Positions 15,994-25,083 of a DNA stretch of 64,000 nt are shown here, piece after piece. The stretch spans positions 1 through 64,000 of the forward strand of contig JBALVI010000009.1 of assembly GCA_036961205.1 (NCBI GenBank), in the 5' to 3' direction. This DNA comes from CALJFL01 sp036961205 (lineage in GTDB: Bacteria > Pseudomonadota > Gammaproteobacteria > Pseudomonadales > Halieaceae). A program made the position numbers and the translations under genes. Positions within the stretch are counted from its first letter, which is position 1. Each line of letters begins with the position of its first letter. The notes beneath the pieces were generated by a model that saw only the letters and a list, made by a program, of their open reading frames with translations, ran no database searches and was not told where the DNA came from.

Positions 15994-18846
15994 CTAAGCC
16001 GCTTTCTTCGAAGACTTCCTTTTCAACATCGGCGCCAAAAACTGCCCGGTAAACGACTTTTTAACTTTGGCTACGTCTTCGGGAGTACCGGTCGCGATGA
16101 TCTGACCACCGCCACTGCCACCCTCTGGTCCCAGGTCTACCACCCAATCCGCTGTTTTGATGACGTCGAGGTTGTGCTCGATGATAACCACGGTATTGCC
16201 GTGATCGCGCAATCGATGCAAGACCTCCAGGAGCTGCCGGATATCTTCGAAGTGCAGGCCGGTTGTCGGCTCGTCGAGAATATACAGGGTGCTACCTGTA
16301 TCCCGCTTCGAGAGTTCTTTGGCCAGTTTGACTCGCTGTGCTTCTCCGCCAGAGAGGGTGGTCGCCGCCTGACCCAGGCGCACGTAGGTCAGGCCCACGT
16401 CGGTGAGTGTTTGCAGCTTGCGGGCTATAGCCGGTACGGGCTCGAAAAAGATCAGGGCGTCTTCTACCGTCATATCCAGCACTTCGTGAATATTCTTGCC
16501 CTTGTAGCGTATTTCAAGGGTCTCACGGTTGTAGCGTTTGCTCTTGCAGACGTCACAGGGTACGTAGATGTCGGGAAGGAAGTGCATTTCAACTTTGGTT
16601 ACGCCATCGCCCTGGCAAGCCTCACAGCGACCTCCCTTGACGTTAAAGCTGAATCGGCCGGGTTTATAGCCTCTTGAGCGGGCCTCCTGGGTACCGGCAA
16701 ACAGTTCGCGTACCGGAGTGAAAATGCCGGTATACGTAGCGGGGTTGGATCGTGGTGTGCGGCCAATGGGGCTTTGGTCGATATCAATGCATTTGTCGAC
16801 GTGGTCCAGGCCAGAAATTTCACTGTGGGCCGCAGCCGTCAGGGTGGTCGCGCCGTTTAGCTCGGTCGCGGCTAGCGGGTAGAGGGTGCCGTTTATCAGA
16901 GTCGATTTGCCGGATCCGGAGACCCCGGTTATGCAGGTGAGCAGGCCCACGGGGATTTGCAGATCCACGGATTGCAGGTTGTTGCCTTGGGCTCCGGTGA
17001 GAGTCAGCTGTCGCTTGCCGTTATTGGCGACCCGTTTAATGGGAATCTCTATACGACGTTTACCGGATAAGTAGGCCCCGGTAAGGGAGTTTTCATTGTT
17101 TAGAATATCCTCGATCTTGCCCTCGGCAACGATTTGGCCACCGTGTACACCGGCGCCAGGGCCGATGTCGATGATGTGGTCTGCCATGCGGATGGCTTCT
17201 TCGTCGTGTTCTACCACCAGTACGGTATTACCAATGTCCCGCAGATGCCTGAGTGTACTGAGTAGTCGCTCGTTATCTCGCTGGTGTAGCCCAATAGAGG
17301 GCTCGTCGAGAATGTACATAACACCCACCAGGCCGGCACCGATTTGCGAAGCGAGGCGAATCCTTTGGGCTTCGCCACCGGAAAGAGTTTCAGCGCTTCG
17401 GTTCAGGGCCAGGTAGTTCAAGCCGACATCAACCAGGAAACGGTAGCGTGCGCGAAGCTCTTTGAGGATTTTATCGGCGATTTCTCCTGCACGGCCTTCC
17501 AGTTTGAGGTTTTCGAAGTAGTCCTGCGCTTCGCCCACGGACATGGAGGTGATGCTGGGTAGATTGCGGTTGTCGACAAAGACATGTCGCGCGTCTTTGC
17601 GCAGGCGAGTACCCTCACAATCCGGGCACGGTGCGGTGGCCAGGAACTTGGTCAGGTCGTCTCGCACAGACTGGGAATCGGTGTCCCGGTAGCGGCGCTC
17701 CATGTTGGGAAGAATCCCTTCAAAAGCATGGGTTCGCTGGAAGACGTCGCCCCGATCATTCACATAGGCAAAGGCAATCTCTTGCTTGCCGCTTCCCTGG
17801 AGAATGATCTTGCGATGTTTCTTGTCCAAATTTTCGAACGGCTCGTCTATATCAAAGCCGTAGTGCTCGGCCAACGAGTTGAGCATATGGAAGTAGTACA
17901 CATTGCGACGGTCCCAGCCGCGAATAGCGCCCTCTGCCAGACTGGCTTCCGGGTGCAAGACTATGCGGGTCTCGTCGAAATACTGTTTGACTCCCAGGCC
18001 GTCGCAGCCGCTGCAGGCGCCCGCTGGATTGTTAAATGAGAACAGCCGCGGCTCCAGTTCGTCGATACTGTGACCACACTGGGGACAGGCGAAGCGCGCC
18101 GAGAACATAATGTCCTCTTCTTTGCTGTCAGTATCCATGTAACTGATTGACGCCAAACCATCGGTTAAACCCAGGGCTGTTTCGAATGATTCTGCCAGGC
18201 GTAGACCCAGATCCTCTCTGACCTTAAATCGATCAACTACAACTTCTATACGGTGTTTCTTCTTCTTGTCGAGTTCAGGGAGATCGTCCAGATCAGTGAC
18301 GATACCGTCGATACGTGCGCGTACAAAACCAGAGGCTCGCAACTCCTCAAAAACGTGTAGGTGTTCGCCCTTGCGTTCACGTACTACCGGGGCGAGCAAC
18401 ATCAGTTTGCTACCCTCTGGCATTGCCAGCACCATATCGACCATCTGGCTGACGGTCTGTGCAGCGAGATTCACGTCGTGTTCGGGGCAGCGGGGCTCTC
18501 CAACTCTGGCATAAAGCAGTCGTAGATAGTCGTAAATTTCGGTAATGGTGCCAACGGTAGAGCGCGGATTGTGGGAAGTCGATTTTTGTTCGATGGAGAT
18601 GGCGGGCGAAAGGCCTTCGATGTGGTCCATATCGGGTTTTTCCATCATCGACAGGAATTGCCTGGCATAGGTAGAAAGCGATTCCACATAGCGGCGCTGG
18701 CCTTCCGCATAGAGCGTATCGAAGGCCAGTGAAGATTTTCCCGAACCGGACAGTCCGGTGATTACCACCAGTTTGTCCCGCGGGATGTCCAGATCGATAT
18801 TCTTGAGGTTGTGGGTGCGTGCCCCGCGGACCTGAATAGTCTTCAT
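15994..18846 (-). CDS. uvrA: UvrABC excinuclease subunit A
   Basis: The 950-residue product recognises bulky DNA lesions and loads UvrB in nucleotide excision repair. Two ABC ATPase modules are present, with Walker A GLSGSGKSS (residues 31-39) and GVSGSGKST in the second half, and signature motifs LSGGEAQRIRLASQ and LSGGEAQRVKLAKE. Zinc modules are CPQCGHS...CSGCDGLG and CEACQGDG...CDVCKSKRYN. The open frame extends 25 codons further, but MKTIQVRGARTHNLKNIDL at 18846 is the family start. The uvrA-MFS-ssb neighbourhood matches Pseudomonas. No correctly spaced LexA box was found upstream. Confidence 0.97.
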   Translation of the reverse strand: MKTIQVRGARTHNLKNIDLDIPRDKLVVITGLSGSGKSSLAFDTLYAEGQRRYVESLSTYARQFLSMMEKPDMDHIEGLSPAISIEQKSTSHNPRSTVGTITEIYDYLRLLYARVGEPRCPEHDVNLAAQTVSQMVDMVLAMPEGSKLMLLAPVVRERKGEHLHVFEELRASGFVRARIDGIVTDLDDLPELDKKKKHRIEVVVDRFKVREDLGLRLAESFETALGLTDGLASISYMDTDSKEEDIMFSARFACPQCGHSIDELEPRLFSFNNPAGACSGCDGLGVKQYFDETRIVLHPEASLAEGAIRGWDRRNVYYFHMLNSLAEHYGFDIDEPFENLDKKHRKIILQGSGKQEIAFAYVNDRGDVFQRTHAFEGILPNMERRYRDTDSQSVRDDLTKFLATAPCPDCEGTRLRKDARHVFVDNRNLPSITSMSVGEAQDYFENLKLEGRAGEIADKILKELRARYRFLVDVGLNYLALNRSAETLSGGEAQRIRLASQIGAGLVGVMYILDEPSIGLHQRDNERLLSTLRHLRDIGNTVLVVEHDEEAIRMADHIIDIGPGAGVHGGQIVAEGKIEDILNNENSLTGAYLSGKRRIEIPIKRVANNGKRQLTLTGAQGNNLQSVDLQIPVGLLTCITGVSGSGKSTLINGTLYPLAATELNGATTLTAAAHSEISGLDHVDKCIDIDQSPIGRTPRSNPATYTGIFTPVRELFAGTQEARSRGYKPGRFSFNVKGGRCEACQGDGVTKVEMHFLPDIYVPCDVCKSKRYNRETLEIRYKGKNIHEVLDMTVEDALIFFEPVPAIARKLQTLTDVGLTYVRLGQAATTLSGGEAQRVKLAKELSKRDTGSTLYILDEPTTGLHFEDIRQLLEVLHRLRDHGNTVVIIEHNLDVIKTADWVVDLGPEGGSGGGQIIATGTPEDVAKVKKSFTGQFLAPMLKRKSSKKAA

Positions 18847-19006
18847 TTTACTCCTGTTACAACGTTGAACCCGAACCTGACAGTATATGCTCAGGCTATC
18901 CTGCCTTGCAAAAACCATCACGTTTATTACGCACTATTTCGCAGCTCGGATGCTCCAGCTGTAGGAAGCTGTTAGAATTCGTAGGTATTTTCAGAAAAAA
19001 GCCCCC

Positions 19007-20227
19007 GTGATTACCGAAAATCCCATGACAAAGCTGGAGCGACGCAGTGTCGGTTCGCTGGCCTTGCTCTATAGCATCCGCATGCTCGGACTGTTTATGG
19101 TCCTGCCGCTACTCGCTCTCTACACCTCGGACCTGACGGGCGCCACGCCACTGATGTTGGGGCTGGCGCTGGGCGTCTATGGGCTGAGCCAGGCCTTACT
19201 GCAGATTCCTTTGGGCTGGTTGTCGGATCGCGTGGGGCGCAAGCCGGTCATTGTTGGCGGCTTGCTGGTTTTTGGCCTCGGTAGCCTTGTCGCGGCAAAC
19301 GCCGATACTGCATCGGGATTGGTTTTTGGCCGTTTTTTGCAAGGCGCGGGTGCCATCGCCAGTGCTGTCATGGCCCTGGTCGCTGATTTAACCAGCGAAG
19401 AGCAGCGCACCAAGGCGATGGCAATTATAGGCGCCAGTATTGGCGCGTCATTTGCGCTGGCCCTGGTACTTGGTCCGGTGGTGGCGGGCATTGCCGGCTT
19501 GTCCGGTGTGTTTTATCTCACTGCACTGCTGGCTCTTGTAGGCATTGCAGTTGTTTTGCTAACTGTCCCAACTCCAGAGCCTCTGTCTTCGACTTCTGAA
19601 ACCGGCCCCCGCGGGCGCTATGTAGGTCGAGCATTGAAAGATGCGGTACTGCTCAAGCTTGATTACGGAGTGTTTACGCTGCACTTTATTCTGATGGCCA
19701 GCTTCCTTGTCGTGCCACAGTTACTGCAGGACAAATTCGCATTGGTGCGAGAAGATCACTGGCAAATCTACTTGCCTGTCCTGCTTTTATCCGTGCTGGG
19801 CATGCTGCCGTTGATGCGGTTGGCCGAACGCGGAGGTAGGCTGAATCAGGTATTTCCCGCGGCAATCTTACTGGTGCTGCTTGGATTGTTGGGGTTCTGG
19901 TTTAGCTCATCTTCAGCGCTTTTCTATTTTAGTCTGTGGCTGTTTTTCGTTGGCTTCAATTACCTGGAAGCCAGTTTGCCGTCGTTGGTCAGCAAGCGTA
20001 TTTCCGTTCAGGGGCGTGGCACCGCAATGGGAGCCTATTCCACCTGCCAGTTTCTCGGCGCATTTGCCGGTGGCGCGGCAGGAGGTCTTGCCTTGCAGCA
20101 GTTTGGTTTTGGCGCAGTACTGGCTTTGGGTAGTGGGCTTGGGCTTGTATGGCTCCTGCTTTGTGTAACAGGTCGACCTCTGACCGTTGCCAGTGCTGAG
20201 CCCGAAATTGCCAGTGAAGGCGCCTGA
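19007..20227 (+). CDS. Major facilitator superfamily transporter (uvrA-ssb linked type)
   Basis: The product has up to 406 residues and 12 membrane segments. It carries the MFS loop 2-3 motif GWLSDRVGRKPVI and LLYSIRMLGLFMVLPLLALY in TM1. Transporters of this type lie between uvrA and ssb in pseudomonads; their substrate is unknown. Two starts are possible: GTG at 19007 or ATG at 19025 (MTKLERRSVG). Neither has a clear ribosome-binding site. Divergent from uvrA across about 160 bp. Confidence 0.85.
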   Translation: MITENPMTKLERRSVGSLALLYSIRMLGLFMVLPLLALYTSDLTGATPLMLGLALGVYGLSQALLQIPLGWLSDRVGRKPVIVGGLLVFGLGSLVAANADTASGLVFGRFLQGAGAIASAVMALVADLTSEEQRTKAMAIIGASIGASFALALVLGPVVAGIAGLSGVFYLTALLALVGIAVVLLTVPTPEPLSSTSETGPRGRYVGRALKDAVLLKLDYGVFTLHFILMASFLVVPQLLQDKFALVREDHWQIYLPVLLLSVLGMLPLMRLAERGGRLNQVFPAAILLVLLGLLGFWFSSSSALFYFSLWLFFVGFNYLEASLPSLVSKRISVQGRGTAMGAYSTCQFLGAFAGGAAGGLALQQFGFGAVLALGSGLGLVWLLLCVTGRPLTVASAEPEIASEGA

Positions 20228-20346
20228 GGCTCATCCGATTCATATCCGCGTAGTTTGGTCGACAATGCTGTCGCATTTGGACAGCGAGATTGCTATAGTC
20301 CTTGGTCAATTTCAATAATGATATTCGCTCAAATAAGGGGGGTTTT

Positions 20347-20871
20347 ATGGCTTCACGGGGCGTGAATAAAGTAATTTTAGTAGGCAATCTGGGTAATGAT
20401 CCGGAGACTCGCTATATGCCATCCGGCGGTGCGGTAACGAATATTACCGTCGCCACTTCGGAGACCTGGAAAGATAAACAGACGGGTCAGCCACAGGAGC
20501 GTACCGAGTGGCACCGCATTGTATTTTTCAACCGCCTTGCTGAAATCGCCGGGGAATACCTGCGTAAAGGTTCCAAGGTCTATCTTGAAGGTGCACTGCG
20601 TACTCGCAAGTGGCAGGATCAGTCTGGTCAGGATAAGTACACCACCGAGATAGTGGCGAGTGAGATGCAAATGCTCGACAGCCGCAACGCCGGTCAGAAT
20701 CAGGGGCAGGGTGGCGGAGGCTCCCAGCAAGCGCAGCAGAACTCTCCTCCCCAGCAAAACTCCCCCCCTCGTAGTGCTCCGAGCCAGGGCGGAGGTGGCG
20801 CCGCGAGCGCCGCGCCAGCGGCCACAGCGCCTGCAGATTTCGGTGATTTTGACGACGACATTCCTTTTTAG
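20347..20871 (+). CDS. ssb: Single-stranded DNA-binding protein
   Basis: The 174-residue product begins MASRGVNKVILVGNLGNDPE. The frame is open upstream, but AAGGGGGG and the family start place it at 20347. The OB fold covers about residues 1-110, followed by a Gln/Pro/Gly-rich linker with GGG and PPQQNSPP repeats. The C-terminal tip DFDDDIPF is the docking peptide for repair and replication partners. Confidence 0.97.
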   Translation: MASRGVNKVILVGNLGNDPETRYMPSGGAVTNITVATSETWKDKQTGQPQERTEWHRIVFFNRLAEIAGEYLRKGSKVYLEGALRTRKWQDQSGQDKYTTEIVASEMQMLDSRNAGQNQGQGGGGSQQAQQNSPPQQNSPPRSAPSQGGGGAASAAPAATAPADFGDFDDDIPF

Positions 20872-20919
20872 CGGGTTGCCTCTGCGTTTGTCCATTGCTG
20901 GCGATAAGGGAGCTTCGTT

Positions 20920-21789
20920 GTGCGAGTTCTTCTAATTGGTGCAGATACCCCCGTGGGGCTGGCTCTGCAATCGTTTCTGTTGCGCTGGGGGCGCCATGAA
21001 CTGGTCCCTCTGTCATCGTCGGCTTGTCGCTGGAAAAGCGAGCGCCAGGCCAAGAAGGCGGCCAGGCGTGCGAGCTGCGAGATCATCATTGATGCCCGCA
21101 TCATTTCTGCTTTGGACAGCGGTGAAGAAATTCATGAGCTGGATATAGAGCGTTGCCACTGGCTTGCGAAGGCCTGTCAGCGCAGTGATATTCGCTATCT
21201 CTATCTGTCCAATGCCAGAGTCTACGCCGGGACTCAGGGACGTCCCTACACCGAATTTGATCAACCTGATAATCAGGAAACTATTGGGCAGCTACTGTGT
21301 CGGGCTGAATCGCTCGTAAAAGATACCTGTGACGGCCACCTGATATTACGGCTAGGTCCGATATTTTCAGCGCGGGGCGTAAACTCCCTGACTTACGTAC
21401 TGGAGCAATTGGGCGCTGGCGGAACACTCAGCGTCGACAATAGCCTTACCGGTTGTCCGGTAGATTCTGGTGATGCCGCGCGAGTGATAGCGGCAATTAT
21501 TGACCAGGTCAGTACCGGAGCTGATGCCTGGGGGGTATATAACTACGCCAGCTCAGACCCTACGCATTGCTATGAATTTGCCGAGGCCTTGCTAGCCAGT
21601 GCGTCTCAGTTCTCGCCGTTAGAGGGGGCGTCGGCGCAACTTGCTGCGGATGAGGAGCCTCGAGAATCCTTGAATCGCACGCTTGAATGCAGTCGGATTC
21701 TCAACACTTTTGCCATTAAGCAGGTTCCTTGGCGCGGGTTTGTTACCGACGCCGTTAAGCACTACTTTGAACTGCAGCACCAGGATTAG
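20920..21789 (+). CDS. RmlD-like extended SDR protein lacking the catalytic Tyr/Lys pair
   Basis: The 289-residue product resembles dTDP-4-dehydrorhamnose reductase and other NAD-dependent sugar-nucleotide proteins: an N-terminal Rossmann motif RVLLIGADTPVG, then RVYAGTQGRPYTEFDQPDN (compare YVFDGxxxxPYxExDxPxP) and LRLGPIFSARG. Where active RmlD proteins have YGRTK, this one has IGQLL, so both the Tyr and the Lys of YxxxK are missing. It is more likely a binding or altered enzyme than a reductase. GTG start after AAGGGAG. It follows ssb by 48 bp and precedes moaB by 5 bp, so it is probably co-transcribed with moaB-moeA. Confidence 0.75.
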   Translation: MRVLLIGADTPVGLALQSFLLRWGRHELVPLSSSACRWKSERQAKKAARRASCEIIIDARIISALDSGEEIHELDIERCHWLAKACQRSDIRYLYLSNARVYAGTQGRPYTEFDQPDNQETIGQLLCRAESLVKDTCDGHLILRLGPIFSARGVNSLTYVLEQLGAGGTLSVDNSLTGCPVDSGDAARVIAAIIDQVSTGADAWGVYNYASSDPTHCYEFAEALLASASQFSPLEGASAQLAADEEPRESLNRTLECSRILNTFAIKQVPWRGFVTDAVKHYFELQHQD

Positions 21790-21794
21790 ACACC

Positions 21795-22325
21795 ATGAGT
21801 AAAGCCACTGATACTGAAATGAGTCCTCTCAATATCGCCGTATTAACCGTATCTGATACCCGCGTCGAGGACGACGACACCTCAGGTGGTTACCTGGTAG
21901 AGGCGCTCAGGGAATCTGGTCACCACCTGGCGGCCAAGCAGATTGTTATTGATGACATCTACCGAATCCGCGCTTGTATCTCGGCCTGGATAGCAGACCC
22001 TGATGTCGATGTTGCGCTAGTCACCGGCGGCACCGGTTTTTCCGGTCGTGACTCTACCCCGGAAGCGGTATCGCCGCTGTTCGACAAGGCTGTAGAAGGC
22101 TTTGGTGAGGTGTTTCGTGCTCTGTCCTACGAGGAAATTGGATCGTCCACGGTGCAGTCACGGGCAGTGGCCGGTTTCGCGAATAACACTGTAATCTTTT
22201 GCATGCCCGGTTCTACGGGGGCTTGTCGCACCGCCTGGAATGGCGTTATCCGCGAGCAACTGGACAGTACTCATCGACCCTGTAACTTTGTTGGTGTACT
22301 GAAGGCGCGGACTGCCCAGCAATGA
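21795..22325 (+). CDS. moaB: Molybdenum cofactor biosynthesis protein MoaB
   Basis: The 176-residue product has the MogA/MoaB fold: IAVLTVSDTR near the N-terminus, the molybdopterin-binding VTGGTGFSGRDSTPEAV (about residues 75-92), and MPGSTGACRTAW. MoaB/Mog proteins adenylylate molybdopterin before molybdenum insertion. The stop overlaps the moeA start by 4 bp (ATGA). Confidence 0.92.
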   Translation: MSKATDTEMSPLNIAVLTVSDTRVEDDDTSGGYLVEALRESGHHLAAKQIVIDDIYRIRACISAWIADPDVDVALVTGGTGFSGRDSTPEAVSPLFDKAVEGFGEVFRALSYEEIGSSTVQSRAVAGFANNTVIFCMPGSTGACRTAWNGVIREQLDSTHRPCNFVGVLKARTAQQ

Positions 22326-23530
22326 GCAGGTTGTTACCGGTAGAAGAGGCGCTGGAGCAGATTCTGGCGACTGCTCTCTCTGTTACCGATACCGTGGAGT
22401 TACCACTCATTGAGTCTCTGGGTCATGTGCTCGCCTCTGATTACCATTCTGCCATCAACGTGCCGGGCGCTGATAATAGCGCCATGGACGGTTACGCAAT
22501 ACGAATCGCAGACTTAAGCCCCGATCCACTGCCCTTATCGCAACGAATTCCAGCCGGTAGTGTGGCGCAAAGATTGACCCCGGGAACGGCGGCCAGGATT
22601 TTCACCGGCGCCAATGTGCCTCTGGGAGCCGATGCAGTTGTGATGCAGGAAGATTGTACCGCTGGTGATGAGTGCGTAGTGATCAATACGCGTCCGAAAC
22701 CAGGGGAGCACATTCGCCCCGCAGGACAGGATATCGCTACCGGCAGTCGAGTGCTCCAATCGGGCAGGGTACTGCGGCCCCAGGATCTCGGACTGTTGGC
22801 ATCCATCGGTTGTGCTTCGGTCACAGTTCATCGGCCACTGCGTGTTGCTATTTTATCGACCGGCGACGAACTGGTTGAACCTGGCTCGGGATCTTTGGCT
22901 GAAGGGCAACTCTACAATTCCAACCGCTACACCTTGGCGGGATTGCTACGATCCATGAATATGGAGGTGGTCGATTGTGGGATCGTTCCTGACGACGCGC
23001 AGGCGACCGCAGATGCGCTGCAGGATGCGGCAGCAAAAGCAGATTGCGTGATTACCTCGGGCGGAGTGTCAGTAGGCGAGGAAGATCACGTCAAACAACA
23101 GGTAGAAAATCTGGGCCAGCTAGAACTTTGGAAGTTGGCGATAAAGCCCGGAAAACCTCTAGCCTTTGGTCGTATTGGAGATACTCCTTTCCTCGGTCTT
23201 CCGGGTAATCCCAGCTCGGTATTCGTGACCTTCAGTCTTATTGCCAAACCCTTTCTCCGTAAACTTCAGGGCGTGCAAGAAGCGGCGTTGCCACCCTTGA
23301 TGGCCCGCGCGGGATTCACGGTTGACAGAGCGGGCGGTCGCCAGGAATACCTGCGCGTCACCCTGAGTAATAGCGATGACGGCTTGCTTGCCAACCGATT
23401 TTCCAACCAGAGCTCCGGTGTCCTTAGCTCGGTTTCCCACTCCAATGCCCTGGCGGTTATTCCCGTCGGAAAAACGGTGGCGCTGGGAGATTTTGTTGAA
23501 GTGCAGCTGCTGGATTTGCTGACCGCCTAA
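22322..23530 (+). CDS. moeA: Molybdopterin molybdenumtransferase MoeA
   Basis: The 402-residue product contains the MoeA signatures DNSAMDGYA, IFTGANVPLGADAVVMQED, STGDELVEPG, TSGGVSVGEEDHVK and FLGLPGNPSSVFVTF. It inserts molybdate into adenylylated molybdopterin. It is translationally coupled to moaB. The structured repeat at 23547 begins 16 nt after the stop. Confidence 0.96.
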   Translation: MSRLLPVEEALEQILATALSVTDTVELPLIESLGHVLASDYHSAINVPGADNSAMDGYAIRIADLSPDPLPLSQRIPAGSVAQRLTPGTAARIFTGANVPLGADAVVMQEDCTAGDECVVINTRPKPGEHIRPAGQDIATGSRVLQSGRVLRPQDLGLLASIGCASVTVHRPLRVAILSTGDELVEPGSGSLAEGQLYNSNRYTLAGLLRSMNMEVVDCGIVPDDAQATADALQDAAAKADCVITSGGVSVGEEDHVKQQVENLGQLELWKLAIKPGKPLAFGRIGDTPFLGLPGNPSSVFVTFSLIAKPFLRKLQGVQEAALPPLMARAGFTVDRAGGRQEYLRVTLSNSDDGLLANRFSNQSSGVLSSVSHSNALAVIPVGKTVALGDFVEVQLLDLLTA

Positions 23531-23546
23531 TACCTCGGTGGTTGGT

Positions 23547-23733
23547 GCGCCTATTTTTTTACTTCACCGGGCAGGCAATCAGGACGCGCTTAAGTTTGCC
23601 ATCATTGGAGGAGCTTTCTGCGAGGACTGTTCGAGTCCCAAATTTTGCATAGCAAAATTGGTCGAGTTCCGCAGCAGCCGGAAATGATGGCAAACTTGCG
23701 TCCGCCTGCCCGGTGAAGTAAAAAAATAGGCGC
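23547..23733 (+). repeat. 187-bp nested inverted-repeat element, copy 2 (structured repeat family A)
   Basis: Outer arms 23547-23576/23704-23733 form a perfect 30-bp inverted repeat and inner arms 23592-23606/23683-23697 a perfect 15-bp one, with an apical AT-rich hairpin around TTTTGC ATA GCAAAA (about 23640-23660). Conserved blocks shared with copy 1 are 23577-23592, 23616-23639 and 23658-23680. The length is exactly that of copy 1. It lies between convergent moeA and fabB, sense-oriented to moeA. The rest of the gap to the fabB stop (23734-23853) shows nothing recognisable. Confidence 0.85.
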
Positions 23734-23853
23734 TATCGCTCTTAAGCATGAATTCAACGACAGAAGGGCGCGCCCACTAGAGATTCAGCGAGCAGGTTTC
23801 ACCACAGGTGCTATAGATGAGGAATACAGGGCGCCCGACGACGCCCCGGTGGG

Positions 23854-25080
23854 TCAATCAGTATATTTCTGAAACACCAATGACGCATTAGTGCCGCCAA
23901 AGCCGAAGCTGTTTGACATCACGCGCTGCAGATCAACGTCATCGTGGCGAGTTACCGCGATTGGCAGTCCCTCCGCTTCTGGATCGAGATTCTCGATATT
24001 GGCCGAGGCCGCGATGAAATTATTTTGCTGCATCAGCAGTGAGTAGATCGCTTCCTGGACACCGGCAGCACCCAAAGAATGCCCGGAAAGGGACTTGGTG
24101 GAGCCAACCACTGGAATGTGATCCAGATCTTCATAGGCGGCGCGCACTGCCTTCAACTCCTGCATGTCACCAGCGGGGGTGCTGGTGCCGTGGGCGTTAA
24201 TGTAATCCACCGGGCCTTCTACGGTGGCCAGTGCCTGTTGCATGCAACGCACGGCGCCTTCACCAGAGGGAGAAACCATATCGTAGCCGTCAGAAGTGGC
24301 TCCGTAGCCTACCAATTCCGCGTAAATTTTTGCGCCGCGCGCCTTGGCGTGTTCTAGCTCTTCCAGTACCAGCATGCCGCCACCGCCGGCGATAACAAAG
24401 CCATCGCGATCAGCGTCGTAGGCACGTGAGGCCCGCTCCGGAGTGTCATTGTACTTGGTAGAAAGAGCCCCCATTGCGTCAAACAGACTGCTGAGAGTCC
24501 AATGCAATTCTTCGCCGCCACCGGCAAATACAATATCTTGCTTGTTGAGCTGAATCTGTTCCATCCCGTTGCCTATACAGTGCGCACTGGTTGAGCAGGC
24601 CGAAGATATGGAGTAATTGACGCCTTTGATTTTAAAGGGGGTTGCCAGGCAGGCTGACACAGTACTGCCCATGGTTTGGGTAACCCGGTAGGGGCCAACC
24701 CGGCGCAGGCCACGATCTCTTAGAATGTCGGCAGCTTCAGTCTGACTGGCAGAGGATGCTCCACCAGAACCGGCGATAATACCTGTGCGTACATTGGAAA
24801 CATCGGAATCATCCAACCCTGCATCGGCAATGGCTTGTTGCATTGAAATATAGGCGTAGGCCGCGGCATCGCCCATAAATCGTAGTTGTTTGCGATCAAT
24901 CAGCTCTTTGGTATCAATGTTTGGGGCACCAGCAATATGGGATCGCATACCCATGTCGATGTGCTCCTGACGCAGGCTAATGCCTGAGCGTCCTTCAAAT
25001 AAAGAGCTGTTTACACTGGCTGCATCATTGCCAAGGCAGGATACGATGCCAAGGCCGGTTATGACTACTCGTCTGGTCAT
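23854..25080 (-). CDS. fabB: 3-oxoacyl-ACP synthase I
   Basis: The 408-residue beta-ketoacyl-ACP synthase has nucleophile C162 in SISSACSTSAHCIG, His near 297 in INAHGTSTPAGD and His near 332 in LSGHSLGAAG. KAS I elongates cis-3-decenoyl-ACP and makes unsaturated fatty acid synthesis possible. Direct linkage behind fabA (3-bp gap) identifies it as FabB rather than FabF. Convergent with moeA. Confidence 0.96.
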   Translation of the reverse strand: MTRRVVITGLGIVSCLGNDAASVNSSLFEGRSGISLRQEHIDMGMRSHIAGAPNIDTKELIDRKQLRFMGDAAAYAYISMQQAIADAGLDDSDVSNVRTGIIAGSGGASSASQTEAADILRDRGLRRVGPYRVTQTMGSTVSACLATPFKIKGVNYSISSACSTSAHCIGNGMEQIQLNKQDIVFAGGGEELHWTLSSLFDAMGALSTKYNDTPERASRAYDADRDGFVIAGGGGMLVLEELEHAKARGAKIYAELVGYGATSDGYDMVSPSGEGAVRCMQQALATVEGPVDYINAHGTSTPAGDMQELKAVRAAYEDLDHIPVVGSTKSLSGHSLGAAGVQEAIYSLLMQQNNFIAASANIENLDPEAEGLPIAVTRHDDVDLQRVMSNSFGFGGTNASLVFQKYTD

Positions 25081-25083
25081 GAA

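Noticed and set aside
16174..18039. Plus-strand open frames opposite uvrA (16174-16677, 17584-18039)
   Set aside because: Antisense shadows of conserved uvrA coding sequence with low-complexity translated sequence.
18847..19006. Possible LexA box between uvrA and the MFS gene (CTG...CAG near 18880-18897)
   Set aside because: The half sites are separated by 12 bases; a gammaproteobacterial LexA box needs 10. The arms are not otherwise symmetrical.
20264..20285. Possible LexA box ahead of ssb (CTGTCGCATTTGGACAG)
   Set aside because: CTGT and ACAG are spaced by 9 instead of 8 bases, so the half sites are out of phase.
23624..23640. tRNA T-arm-like sequence GACTGTTCGAGTCC inside repeat copy 2
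   Set aside because: No acceptor, D or anticodon arm fits around it, and the TTC is not conserved in copy 1.
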